Part shown: piece by piece, positions 35,701-44,445 of the stretch | Layout of the letters: each line of letters starts with the position of its first letter | Numbering within the stretch: the stretch's first letter is position 1 | NCBI RefSeq assembly: GCF_022867795.2 | Contig: NZ_CP107006.1 | Span: forward strand, 3,038,001-3,102,000 | DNA: 64,000 bases | Origin: Chitinophaga horti | Lineage (GTDB): Bacteria > Bacteroidota > Bacteroidia > Chitinophagales > Chitinophagaceae | Reading direction: 5' to 3' | The notes under the pieces: model-generated | The model's input: the letters and a program-made list of their open reading frames with translations, nothing else | The model's database searches: none | What the model was told of the DNA's origin: nothing | Translations under genes and position numbers: made by a program

Positions 35701-36056
35701 ACCAGGACAATGGTACCTCCCTGGTAACCAACCTGGCAAACGCCTATGACAAAGACTACTGGACGCTCGAAAATCCATCTAATATCGTGGCCCGACTGGA
35801 TGCTAAAGGTCCATCAGGTGTGAACACACCCAACAGGGTGCTCGACCGTTCCTTCATCCGCCTGGAGGCCATCAGTGCAGGTTATACCCTGCCACAAAGC
35901 CTGGTTTCCCGCGTGAACATCGAAAAACTGAAAGTGTTTGCTAGCGTACGTAACGTAGCAGTTTGGCAGAAAGATAAAAACTGGGATTACTGGGATGTAG
36001 AAACTGGTCAGATGGCCCCCAGGATTTATTCAATTGGATTAAACGCAAACTTCTAA
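32770..36056 (+). pseudogene. SusC/RagA TonB-dependent transporter, frame broken
   Basis: One transporter gene is split into two frames. The first (32770 to stop 33861) has the signal peptide, the carboxypeptidase-like regulatory domain (about residues 38-125) and the TonB plug from DVVVIGYGSARK. The second (open from about 33762, stop 36056) holds the barrel from DWYDQSFRNGFNQDYNLSASG to the C-terminal Phe. Adding one G to the run GGGGG at 33834-33838 joins them as LNMGGITLANFLKGE and gives about 1095 residues, normal for the family. There is no STN domain, so regulation is by the two-component system, not a sigma/FecR pair. Sequence error, phase variation at the G run or a real mutation are all possible. 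Confidence 0.9.
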
Positions 36057-36067
36057 ACCGTTGAGCG

Positions 36068-37996
36068 ATGAAAAATGTACTCAAACATATCACCCATAAC
36101 ACCACTATAGCGGCGATGCTGGCGGTGGGCGCCGTTTGCATGATGCCTTCCTGCAGTAAGTCGTTCCTCAAACCGGAACCCACTACTTTCCTGGAGCCGG
36201 ATGCAACCTTTACCACCCGTGGCGGTCTGGATGCGGCCGTTGCAACTGCCGACCGGCATTTACGTTCCTACTGGACCTACTTCGAGTATACAGACCTTAG
36301 CCTGCCGATCAGCACGGAGTACATGTTTTCCGATGTGGCCGTAGCCAGCAAAACCGACGATGGTAACATCTTCGTAGACATTGCCACCCGTCTCACACCT
36401 ACGGACCTGCCCGAACGCGTGAGCTACTTCTGGAATGAAACCTATAATGGTATTAAATATGCCAATACCGTACTCACTTACATCGACGGTGTGAAGGAGT
36501 TCGACGAGGCCACTAAAAACCAATACCGCGGCCGCGCCATGTTCCACCGGGCGTTCCGTTACCTGGCCCTGTGCTTCCAGTTTAAGGACGTCCCCCTGGT
36601 GACGCAAATCCTGAAGAAGCCTAAAGTAGACTATCAGACCACTTCCCGGGAAGCCATCCTGCAGATGATTACATCCGACATGGAAAAGGCGGTGGAATGG
36701 GTGCCTGAGCAAAGAAATATGTCATTGGTCGGCCTGGTGAACAAAGGTGCCTGCCGCCAGTTGCTCATCAAATGTTACCTGGCAACAAAACAATACGATA
36801 AAGCCATCGAGCAGGCCGATATCCTGATCAACAACTCTGGTTATTCGCTGATGACTGCCAACTTTGGCAACTTTATCGCACCTTATTCGACCACCTGGCC
36901 TGTTACCCGCAACGTAATATGGGACCTGCACCGCCCTGAGAACAAGGCCATCTCCGCTAACCGCGAAACTATCATGGTGATGCTGAACCGCAATGGCGTT
37001 GACGCCGGGGTGAAAATGAACACCATGCGTAACTGGCTGCCCTGGCTCGATGGTACCAATACGCTGGCCCCTGATGGCAAACAGGCCGTGCGTTATGTAG
37101 CTACTTCTAACTCCATCTTCCGCGCCCAGTATGACTATACCCACGCGCTGGGAAGGGGGATCGCACACATTCGTCCGACCCACTATGCCACCAACTCTGT
37201 TTGGTACGTAAATGGTGTGAACGACGCCACCGATCTTCGTCATAACAGCACCGTAGGTAACTGGGCGAGGGTAGATTCCATGAAATACAACGATCCTTCC
37301 AGCACATGGTTTGGCAGAAACGTTCGTCTCTACCACCCTACCACCAACGCGCTTTTGTGTGCCGATACGATCCGTTGCTTCTTCGACTGGCCGCACTATA
37401 AATACTACGTAGAAGATCCGCTGGAAACACAGGCACGTAATGAGGCTAACCACCGCGGTGGAGCCGGCGACTGGTACTTATACCGCCTGGCGGAAACTTA
37501 CCTGCTGCGTGCGGAAGCTAAATTTTATAAAGGAGACCCTACCGCAGTAAATGACGTAAATATCATCAGGCAACGCGCTGGCTGTACTCAACTGTTTACC
37601 ACCGTTACCATCGGCGATATCATGGACGAACGTGCGCGTGAACTGAACATGGAAGAATGGCGCTTCACTGAAATGAGCCGCGTTTCTTACTGCCTGGCAC
37701 ACTCCGGCAAACCAGACGAATGGGGTAACACTTACAACCCGGAAACCCTGGACCAGAACAGCTACTGGTATCAACGTATACAGCACCACAACAACTACTA
37801 TAACAAAGGTAAAGCTGTGGTAAGGAACCGTGCATACACAATGGCTCCGCACAACATCAACTGGCCGATCCCACAATATGCGATTGACGCCAACGGCGGC
37901 AGAAAACTGCACCAGAACCCGAACTACAGCGGGTATGATCCATCGGTAACGATGTTCACTTCCTGGGAGGAAGCTGTGGCAGATGAATCGAAATAA
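36068..37996 (+). CDS. SusD/RagB-family outer-membrane lipoprotein
   Basis: A 642-residue lipoprotein; longer than the usual 500-600. The signal peptide ends at AVCMMPSC, with Cys lipidated, followed by SKSFLKPEPTTFLEP. SusD helices include NEANHRGGAGDWYLYRLAE and the conserved DERARELNMEEWRFTEMSR near the C-terminus. It starts 11 nt after the susC stop and should cap that transporter. It ends at a strong terminator. Confidence 0.93.
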   Translation: MKNVLKHITHNTTIAAMLAVGAVCMMPSCSKSFLKPEPTTFLEPDATFTTRGGLDAAVATADRHLRSYWTYFEYTDLSLPISTEYMFSDVAVASKTDDGNIFVDIATRLTPTDLPERVSYFWNETYNGIKYANTVLTYIDGVKEFDEATKNQYRGRAMFHRAFRYLALCFQFKDVPLVTQILKKPKVDYQTTSREAILQMITSDMEKAVEWVPEQRNMSLVGLVNKGACRQLLIKCYLATKQYDKAIEQADILINNSGYSLMTANFGNFIAPYSTTWPVTRNVIWDLHRPENKAISANRETIMVMLNRNGVDAGVKMNTMRNWLPWLDGTNTLAPDGKQAVRYVATSNSIFRAQYDYTHALGRGIAHIRPTHYATNSVWYVNGVNDATDLRHNSTVGNWARVDSMKYNDPSSTWFGRNVRLYHPTTNALLCADTIRCFFDWPHYKYYVEDPLETQARNEANHRGGAGDWYLYRLAETYLLRAEAKFYKGDPTAVNDVNIIRQRAGCTQLFTTVTIGDIMDERARELNMEEWRFTEMSRVSYCLAHSGKPDEWGNTYNPETLDQNSYWYQRIQHHNNYYNKGKAVVRNRAYTMAPHNINWPIPQYAIDANGGRKLHQNPNYSGYDPSVTMFTSWEEAVADESK

Positions 37997-38014
37997 GCAT
38001 TGTTAGTATAGAAC

Positions 38015-38043
38015 GGGACCGCAATCGCGGTCCCCTTTCTTTT
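38015..38043 (+). terminator. Terminator of the SusC/SusD operon
   Basis: An 8-bp perfect stem GGGACCGC (38015-38022) and GCGGTCCC (38027-38034), loop AATC, followed by CTTTCTTTT. It lies 18 nt after the susD stop. Confidence 0.85.
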
Positions 38044-38055
38044 AGCCCACTTCCC

Positions 38056-38139
38056 ATCGCGGGCTATAAACACGCAGCGCATTTTACGCGTGCATTTAAA
38101 AAACGTTTCGGCATTATGCCCGGGCAAATGGAAAGATAA
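38056..38139 (+). pseudogene. AraC-family regulator, C-terminal remnant
   Basis: Twenty-seven codons ending in TAA encode AGYKHAAHFTRAFKKRFG followed by IMPGQMER. This is the second recognition helix and end of an AraC DNA-binding domain (normally GFKSQSHFTRAFKKRFGxTPG). No start codon or earlier part of the domain is present: the sequence upstream is the susD terminator. It is thus the tail of a lost regulator gene, left between susD and the GH78 gene. It is too short to have been found by gene prediction. Confidence 0.8.
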
Positions 38140-38195
38140 GTAGTTGGCACAGGCAAGGGAAAAGTTTTATATTAAAGCTCCCAATTCCCAACGTC

Positions 38196-40880
38196 ATGAA
38201 AAAAACATGCCTCTTGCTGATATTTACGGCCTTTACCCTGGCGACTTCAGCACAACTACGTGTACAGCTACTCCGCATCGAAAACCTGGTTAACCCGATC
38301 GGGCTTGATGAACAGCGCCCGGCTTTCAGCTGGCAGCTGGTATCCGGCAAACGCAATACTTTACAAACAGCGTACGAGATAAGGACAGGCGAGCGCATCA
38401 AAGGTGTGGGCCCGGTGTATAGTACCGGCAAGGTAAACTCCGGCCAGTCGGTACACGTGCGGTACGACGGTCCGGCGCTGGAGGCGGGCAAACATTACTA
38501 TTGGCAGGTGCGCGTATGGGATAATAACGGTCAGGCCTCCGGCTGGAGCGAGCCTGCCTATTGGCAAACCGGCTTGATGCAACCCTCGGCCTGGAAGGCA
38601 AGCTGGATTACGCCGGGCGACACCGAAACGGTGCAACGCCCCTCCCCGCTGATGCGGAAAACCTTCTCCACCAATAAAAGAGTCGTATCCGCCACGGCGT
38701 ACATCACCGCCCATGGCCTTTATGAAGCACAGATCAACGGTCAGCGCGTGGGCGACGCCTACTTCACACCGGGCTGGACCACCTATCAGAAACGCCTGCA
38801 GTACCAGGCATATGACGTAACCAAGCTCCTGAAACAAGGTGCCAATGCCATCGGCGTAACGCTGGGCAGCGGCTGGTACCGTGGGGATATTGGCTGGCAT
38901 ACGAATGTGTATGGGAAGGATATTGCCCTGCTGTTCCAGTTAGCTATTCAATATGCAGACGGCTCCTCCGAAAGCATTGTTTCCGACGGCAGCTGGAAGT
39001 CCAGCACGGGTGCTATCCGTTATTCGGAACTCTATCACGGCGAAATCATCGATGCCCGTTTACATAAAAAGGGCTGGGACGAAGCCGGCTACAATGACCA
39101 GGACTGGACGCCCGTTAAAACGGTCGACTTTTCCAAAAACCAGCTGATCGCCACTTATAACGAACCTGTTAAAAAGCACGAAACCTTTAAACCGGTAGGC
39201 GTGATCCATACCCCTAAAGGTGAACTGGTACTTGACTTCGGGCAGAACCTGGCAGGTTGGGTCGTCATCAAGGCAAAAGGAAAACGGGGCGATTCGATTA
39301 TCGTATCCCATGCAGAAGTGCTGGACAAGGCCGGCAACTTTTACACCGAGAACCTGCGCGCGGCGAAGGCGAAAGACATCTACGTGCTGGCCGACGACCA
39401 GGAGCACATTTTTGAACCGCATTTTACCTGGCACGGTTTCCGGTACGTGAAACTGGAGGGTTACCCCGGCAGCATTCACCCCGACAACTTCACGGCAGTA
39501 GCGCTTTACTCGGCGATGCCGGAAACAGGCAGCTTCTCGTCTTCCCATAAATTACTCAATCAGCTACAACACAACATCGAATGGGGCCTGCGTGGCAACT
39601 TTCTCGACGTGCCCACCGACTGCCCGCAACGCGACGAGCGCCTGGGGTGGACAGGTGACGCGCAGGCGTTCTTCCGCACGGCGTCGTTCCTGCGCGGCGT
39701 CGATAACTTCTTTTCAAAATGGATGAAAGATGTAGCCGCGGAACAAACGCCGGAAGGCAGCGTGCCCAAAGTGGTGCCTAATATGTTAGGCCCGCAACAA
39801 GGCGGCTCCGGCTGGAGCGACGTGGCTACCATTGTTCCCTGGAACATGTACCTGGCGTACGGAGACAAACAAATCCTGGAAGACCAGTATCCCTCCATGA
39901 AAAAGTGGGTCGATTTTGTGACCAGCAAAAGCCCCGGGCATTTGTGGAAAGACGGGCATCATTACGGCGACTGGCTGTTTTACAGCGTAAACGACGACCG
40001 CGACGGCCGCTCCGCCATCACCGACCGCCACCTGATCGCCCAGTGTTTCTACGGGCACTCGACCCAACTGCTGATCAACGCTGCTCGGGTACTGGGTAAA
40101 AACGACGACGTAAAAACCTACCAGGCCTTGCTCGACAATATCAAATCTGCCTTCATCAATGAATACACTACACCCAACGGCGCCCTCGTCAGCAATACGC
40201 AAACCGCTTATGTACTGGCTTTACAGTTTGACATGCTGCCCGAACAACAACGCGCACAGGCAGCAGACCGGCTCGTCGCCAATATCAAACAATACCGCAA
40301 TCACCTGACCACCGGCTTCATCGGCACGCCTTACCTCTGCCACGTACTCAGCCGTTTCGGTCATACGGATATGGCTTATACTCTGCTGCTGCAGGAAAGT
40401 TATCCCTCCTGGCTGTACCCCGTGAAAATGGGCGCAACCACCATTTGGGAGCGCTGGGACGGCATCAAACCGAATGGCACTTTCCAGGAAGCGTCGATGA
40501 ACTCCTTTAACCACTACGCTTACGGCGCGATCGGCGACTGGATGTACCGGGTAATGGTGGGGTTGGATACGGAGGAAGATGGCCCCGGGTATAAAAAGAT
40601 CACGATCAAACCACACATAGGTGGCGGCCTGGAGCATGCCTCGGCTACTTACCAGACGAACTACGGTGAATTGGCGGCAGGCTGGAAGAAGTCCGAAGGC
40701 CAATTCACACTCGACGCGACCATTCCGCCTAATACCACCGCTACCATTTACCTGCCTGCGACCCCGGCGGATAAAGTGACGGAGAACGGCGTGGCGCTGT
40801 CTCAGCAGTCGGTGGACGGGCGGCTGATCGTGAAAGTAGGTTCGGGGAGCTACAAGTTCGTGGTGGCGGGTGGTAAATAG
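38196..40880 (+). CDS. GH78 alpha-L-rhamnosidase, secreted
   Basis: An 894-residue enzyme with signal peptide (residues 1-19). Domain order follows family GH78: N-terminal fibronectin-like domain (about 25-125), Bac_rhamnosid_N sugar-binding domain (about 130-300), concanavalin-like domain (about 310-415), the alpha/alpha catalytic barrel (about 420-770) and a C-terminal beta-sandwich. The family hallmark is DCPQRDERLGWTGDAQ near residue 475, and TTIWERWDG near residue 750 holds the likely catalytic Glu. It releases terminal L-rhamnose. Its gene follows the AraC remnant and begins a separate transcript after the susD terminator. Confidence 0.95.
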   Translation: MKKTCLLLIFTAFTLATSAQLRVQLLRIENLVNPIGLDEQRPAFSWQLVSGKRNTLQTAYEIRTGERIKGVGPVYSTGKVNSGQSVHVRYDGPALEAGKHYYWQVRVWDNNGQASGWSEPAYWQTGLMQPSAWKASWITPGDTETVQRPSPLMRKTFSTNKRVVSATAYITAHGLYEAQINGQRVGDAYFTPGWTTYQKRLQYQAYDVTKLLKQGANAIGVTLGSGWYRGDIGWHTNVYGKDIALLFQLAIQYADGSSESIVSDGSWKSSTGAIRYSELYHGEIIDARLHKKGWDEAGYNDQDWTPVKTVDFSKNQLIATYNEPVKKHETFKPVGVIHTPKGELVLDFGQNLAGWVVIKAKGKRGDSIIVSHAEVLDKAGNFYTENLRAAKAKDIYVLADDQEHIFEPHFTWHGFRYVKLEGYPGSIHPDNFTAVALYSAMPETGSFSSSHKLLNQLQHNIEWGLRGNFLDVPTDCPQRDERLGWTGDAQAFFRTASFLRGVDNFFSKWMKDVAAEQTPEGSVPKVVPNMLGPQQGGSGWSDVATIVPWNMYLAYGDKQILEDQYPSMKKWVDFVTSKSPGHLWKDGHHYGDWLFYSVNDDRDGRSAITDRHLIAQCFYGHSTQLLINAARVLGKNDDVKTYQALLDNIKSAFINEYTTPNGALVSNTQTAYVLALQFDMLPEQQRAQAADRLVANIKQYRNHLTTGFIGTPYLCHVLSRFGHTDMAYTLLLQESYPSWLYPVKMGATTIWERWDGIKPNGTFQEASMNSFNHYAYGAIGDWMYRVMVGLDTEEDGPGYKKITIKPHIGGGLEHASATYQTNYGELAAGWKKSEGQFTLDATIPPNTTATIYLPATPADKVTENGVALSQQSVDGRLIVKVGSGSYKFVVAGGK

Positions 40881-40893
40881 GCTGTTTCGCCCC

Positions 40894-40925
40894 CGGCAGG
40901 CCGCTAATACCGGTGCTGCCTGCCG
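40894..40925. other. Hairpin without T tract after the GH78 gene
   Basis: CGGCAGGC (40894-40901) and GCCTGCCG (40918-40925) form an 8-bp GC-rich stem with a 16-nt loop about 14 nt after the GH78 stop. No U tract follows on either strand, so it is not a convincing intrinsic terminator; it may protect the 3' end of the transcript. The rest of 40881-41050 shows nothing else. Confidence 0.35.
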
Positions 40926-41055
40926 TCTACGGGGACAGATAGCAAATCAAAGCGCTGCCTGGCAGTTGACCGGACATCACTGCGGCCCGCAACCGACAGT
41001 GACCACCAGCAACTAACCCTGCTCCCCGCAAAAAAGGCCGCCGCAACTTGCACCC

Positions 41056-41086
41056 TTTGCTTTTACAACTCTCTGCCGTAATTTTA
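41056..41086 (+). promoter_or_regulatory. dapF promoter
   Basis: TTTG (41056-41059), exactly 19 nt, then TAATTTTA (41079-41086), one base off TAnnTTTG. The ATG follows after 8 nt, so the message should be leaderless or nearly so. Confidence 0.6.
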
Positions 41087-41094
41087 CAACTGAT

Positions 41095-41874
41095 ATGAAC
41101 ATTCACTTTTATAAATACCAGGGCACCGGCAACGATTTTGTGATTATGGACAACCGTGACGGCGCCTACGACCAGCTGACGAACGAACAGGTACACTTCC
41201 TCTGCGACCGCCGCTTTGGCGTGGGGGGCGACGGACTGATGATGCTAAACAAACACCCGGAGTACGACTTCGAAATGAAGTATTACAATGCCGATGGCAA
41301 ACCGGGCAGCATGTGCGGCAACGGCGGCCGCTGCCTTACGGCCTTTTCGAGGAAGATGGGCATCCCTGGTGAAAAAGTGACATTTATTGCCTCCGACGGC
41401 CCGCATGAAGCGATTTTCCGCGAAAACGGCTGGGTGGAGCTCAAAATGCAGGACGTAGACTGGGTAGAAGCCGGTCCGCTGTACTTCTATCTTAACACCG
41501 GCTCCCCGCATTTCGTAAAACCGGTGGATGATGTACAAAGCCTGGACGTGTACACCGAAGGTCGCGGCATACGCTACAATGAGCGTTTTGCGGAGGTGGG
41601 CACCAATGTCAACTTCGTGCAGCAGCTGGAAAACGGCATCTTTGTACGCACTTACGAACGCGGCGTGGAAGACGAAACCTATTCCTGCGGCACGGGCGTA
41701 ACAGCAGCGGCGCTTACCTCGGCAGGACAGGAAGCGAAAACCTACACGGTACCGGTGCAAACCCTGGGCGGACCACTGGAAGTACGCTTTACCAAATCGG
41801 GCGAGCGCTCTTTCCACGACATCTGGCTTTGTGGCCCGGCTACGCTGGTGTTTGAAGGGAACATTAATATTTGA
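41095..41874 (+). CDS. dapF: Diaminopimelate epimerase
   Basis: A 259-residue enzyme that interconverts LL- and meso-diaminopimelate in lysine and peptidoglycan synthesis. Both catalytic cysteines are present: NADGKPGSMCGNGGRC (first) and ETYSCGTGVTAAALTS (second), with the FYKYQGTGNDFVIMDN start typical of the family. The two symmetrical halves give the usual length. Cytoplasmic. The CorA-type transporter starts 55 nt after its stop from its own promoter. Confidence 0.97.
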   Translation: MNIHFYKYQGTGNDFVIMDNRDGAYDQLTNEQVHFLCDRRFGVGGDGLMMLNKHPEYDFEMKYYNADGKPGSMCGNGGRCLTAFSRKMGIPGEKVTFIASDGPHEAIFRENGWVELKMQDVDWVEAGPLYFYLNTGSPHFVKPVDDVQSLDVYTEGRGIRYNERFAEVGTNVNFVQQLENGIFVRTYERGVEDETYSCGTGVTAAALTSAGQEAKTYTVPVQTLGGPLEVRFTKSGERSFHDIWLCGPATLVFEGNINI

Positions 41875-41914
41875 TCAATTTATCGCCTGCGGGCTATTGC
41901 TAATTGTATTTCCC

Positions 41915-41922
41915 TACCTTTG
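41915..41922 (+). promoter_or_regulatory. -7 box of the corA-like gene
   Basis: TACCTTTG matches TAnnTTTG, and the ATG follows after 7 nt. It decides the start: a longer open frame extends back into dapF, but translation from there would precede this transcript. Leaderless message expected. Confidence 0.6.
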
Positions 41923-41929
41923 CGCCCGA

Positions 41930-42868
41930 ATGATCCAGTATTTCAAAAATGTTAATGCCATAACCTTGGAGATCCAGGAGCCTGAGAACGGCGCCTGGGT
42001 AAACATCACACCGCCCCTTAAACAGGCGGAGTTTGAGCAGCTTTCGGAAGAACTGGACATTCCGCTCGACTTCCTTACCGACTCCCTCGATATCGACGAA
42101 AGGAGTCGTTATGAACTGGAAGACAATGTGAAGCTGATCGTTATCAAAACACCGACGGAAAACAATTCCATCAACGAAAGCGACAGCTATTACATCACGA
42201 TCCCGATCGTGATCATCCTTACGCACAACCAGATCCTCACGGTCAACTCCTTCGACAACGCGGCGATCAAAAAATTCCTGAACACCTTCCACAACCGTCA
42301 TCCCGAAAAAAGGAATATGATGGTATTGAAGATATTCGAGAAGGTGATCATGAACTTCCAGGATTACCTGAAGGAAATTAACCAGCGCCGCAACCTGCTG
42401 GAGCAGCGACTGTACGACTCTAACCGTAACGAGGAATTGCTGGCCCTGATGCGCATCCAGAAAAGCCTGGTGTACCTTGTCACCGCCCTGCGTAGTAACG
42501 AACTGCTCCTGATCAAACTGGAGCGCACAAACTTCCTGCAATTAAATGAAGACGAGAAGGAGTTCCTGAGCGACCTGATCGTAGAAACTTCACAGGCGTT
42601 GGAGATGGCGAACATCTACACCAACATCCTTAGCAGCACCATGGATGCCTTTGCGAGCATCATTTCCAATAACCTTAACCTCGTGATGAAACGCCTTACG
42701 TCCATCACGATCGTACTTACCTTTCCCGTACTCGTGGCCAGTGTATATGGCATGAACGTGGAAATCCCACTGCAGCACTCCCCGCACGCTTTTTACATAC
42801 CGGTTATCCTGTCGATCATCATCTCGGTGGTAATGAGCTGGTACTTTATGAAGAAGAAGTGGTTCTAG
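41930..42868 (+). CDS. corA: CorA-family divalent cation transporter
   Basis: A 312-residue inner-membrane channel. The N-terminal cytoplasmic domain (about residues 1-240) has the long helices of CorA (MRIQKSLVYLVTALRSNELLLIKLE). Two transmembrane helices close the protein, the first ending in the signature YGMN (VLTFPVLVASVYGMNVEIPL) and the second ISIIISVVMSWYFM. The C-terminus KKKWF is positively charged, as is usual. It transports Mg2+ or related ions as a pentamer. It converges with the Nudix gene, overlapping by 4 nt. Confidence 0.93.
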   Translation: MIQYFKNVNAITLEIQEPENGAWVNITPPLKQAEFEQLSEELDIPLDFLTDSLDIDERSRYELEDNVKLIVIKTPTENNSINESDSYYITIPIVIILTHNQILTVNSFDNAAIKKFLNTFHNRHPEKRNMMVLKIFEKVIMNFQDYLKEINQRRNLLEQRLYDSNRNEELLALMRIQKSLVYLVTALRSNELLLIKLERTNFLQLNEDEKEFLSDLIVETSQALEMANIYTNILSSTMDAFASIISNNLNLVMKRLTSITIVLTFPVLVASVYGMNVEIPLQHSPHAFYIPVILSIIISVVMSWYFMKKKWF

Positions 42869-43320
42869 GCGTATTTCTTTTTTACAATTTCGGCTAATAC
42901 TTTATCGATGGGCAGCGTTACCGTGTCCGACGAGAAGTCGTTCCAGTCGACCCAGCGTACGCCTTCGAGTTGTATCGTTTTGTCTTCGGGTATCTCGTAA
43001 TCGAACGGCTTGGTGCCTAATCGCGCCGTGAACGGAGACGTGGGTTTTACGAGGTAATAGATCGACAGTATCTGCGAGGAATTATCAAATGCATTTTTCT
43101 GGTAGAAGTCAGTGGTGTAAATGTGTTCTACCACTTCAATGTCCTGGTTAAGTTCTTCCTTCCACTCGCGCACCATGCAGTCGATGGTGCCCTCTCCTAT
43201 TTCCAGGCCGCCGCCGGGGAACTTGGTATAGAATCCCCCGCGAATGTATTCATCACTCACCAATACCTGCTTTTGCTCATTGAGCATAATGCCGTATACT
43301 CTTACATTGATATAACTCAT
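42865..43320 (-). CDS. Nudix hydrolase
   Basis: A 151-residue Nudix-fold pyrophosphatase. The Nudix box is GGLEIGEGTIDCMVREWKEE (GX5EX7REUXEEXGU pattern), preceded by TKFPG. The Glu residues of REWKEE bind the metal. No added domain. The substrate, a nucleoside diphosphate linked to something else, is not predictable. It overlaps the end of the corA-like gene by 4 nt and is followed by 7 nt to the queuosine transporter in the opposite direction of reading, so may be co-transcribed with it. Confidence 0.9.
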   Translation of the reverse strand: MSYINVRVYGIMLNEQKQVLVSDEYIRGGFYTKFPGGGLEIGEGTIDCMVREWKEELNQDIEVVEHIYTTDFYQKNAFDNSSQILSIYYLVKPTSPFTARLGTKPFDYEIPEDKTIQLEGVRWVDWNDFSSDTVTLPIDKVLAEIVKKKYA

Positions 43321-43327
43321 AACACGA

Positions 43328-44101
43328 TTATTTTTCCATGGCAGATGCTTTCATCTGCGCAGCAGTTTCCTTACCCAGATACCGTTCAATGGGCCTTTCT
43401 ATCCAATAGATCACCGGCGTTAACAGCACCGCCACGACGAACTTGTATACATAGTTCACACACATCACCGTGATCAGTTGCGGCCAGGTCCAGTTGCCGA
43501 ACACCTTAAACGCGATGTACAGCACAATGAAACTATCTACCAGCTGCGATATTACTGTCGATCCGGTGGCCCGTAACCACAGATGTTTCTCGCCTGTTTT
43601 TTGTTTGATCTTATGAAACACCGTTACGTCCACGATCTGCGCTACGAGGAAGGCAGTGATACTACCAATGATGATGCCCATCCCCTGTCCGAATACGGCG
43701 GCAAAGGCGTTCTGGAAGTCAGGCACACCTTCGTCTACTTTGCTGGCAATCCACCAGTCAGCCGGCGGCGTACCAATCGAGATATAAAACATCAGGAAAG
43801 CGTAGGAAATCAGCGCCACGGCCACCCAGGAGATTACCTTCACGGCCTTTTTACCATAATACTCGTTCACGATATCCGTTACCACGAACTCCAATGGCCA
43901 AAGCAGCACCCCACAGGTAAGGCTGAACGACAAGCCGCTCTGCCCCATCAATGTAAAAGTATGCACCGGTAAGCCCAGCCAGGCTTCGAGCACAAAGATT
44001 TTTCCCCCGATCGATTCTGCGATAAGGGCATTGGCCACGAAGAAACAGGCGAAGAAGACGAATAGCCGCGTTGGTTTATGCTTAATTATATCCGCGATCA
44101 T
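43328..44101 (-). CDS. yhhQ: Queuosine precursor transporter
   Basis: A 257-residue membrane protein of the YhhQ/DUF165 family, which imports queuine precursors (preQ0/preQ1). Six hydrophobic helices are visible. Family marks are FVVTDIVNEYYGKKAVKVI and the later DVTVFHKIKQKTG and TGSTVISQLVDSFIVLYIAF. Inner membrane. The gene overlaps the upstream small membrane protein by 20 nt, and the Nudix gene follows after 7 nt. Confidence 0.92.
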   Translation of the reverse strand: MIADIIKHKPTRLFVFFACFFVANALIAESIGGKIFVLEAWLGLPVHTFTLMGQSGLSFSLTCGVLLWPLEFVVTDIVNEYYGKKAVKVISWVAVALISYAFLMFYISIGTPPADWWIASKVDEGVPDFQNAFAAVFGQGMGIIIGSITAFLVAQIVDVTVFHKIKQKTGEKHLWLRATGSTVISQLVDSFIVLYIAFKVFGNWTWPQLITVMCVNYVYKFVVAVLLTPVIYWIERPIERYLGKETAAQMKASAMEK

Positions 44102-44381
44102 ATACTATCAAAATGATTGAAAGGAGCAAAATTAGCAGATTCGATATAAATATATAAGGATGCACTTCCTTCCAGCGCAGCTTTTTAAGTAACAGCCCGG
44201 TAAGTACGATGAGGATGGTGACGACATTGAGGTACGGAGACACTAAAAAGCCAAGCACGGCGGCTCCTTTGGTGAGGCCTCCCAGTGATTCGGCGTAAGC
44301 GGTGCGCTGGATAATATAACAGAAGACGAAGCAAAGATTGCAGATAAATGTAAACTTTAACAGGAATCGTACCCAGCGCAT
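44082..44381 (-). CDS. Small membrane protein, unknown
   Basis: A 99-residue protein with three predicted membrane helices: LLKFTFICNLCFVFCYII, LGFLVSPYLNVVTILIVLTGLLL and YIFISNLLILLLSIILIVY. A KKLRWKEVHPY loop separates the last two. I do not recognise a family. It overlaps the queuosine transporter start by 20 nt, so the two are likely co-transcribed and translated in a coupled way. Confidence 0.75.
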   Translation of the reverse strand: MRWVRFLLKFTFICNLCFVFCYIIQRTAYAESLGGLTKGAAVLGFLVSPYLNVVTILIVLTGLLLKKLRWKEVHPYIFISNLLILLLSIILIVYDRGYN

Positions 44382-44445
44382 ATTGAAATTTCGGATAAAT
44401 TACAGTTATTTTGGTTCTTTAAAAAACTAAACCTAAAAAACAGCG

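Noticed and set aside
40894..40925. Intrinsic terminator of the GH78 gene
   Set aside because: The GC-rich stem is good but there is no T tract on either side.
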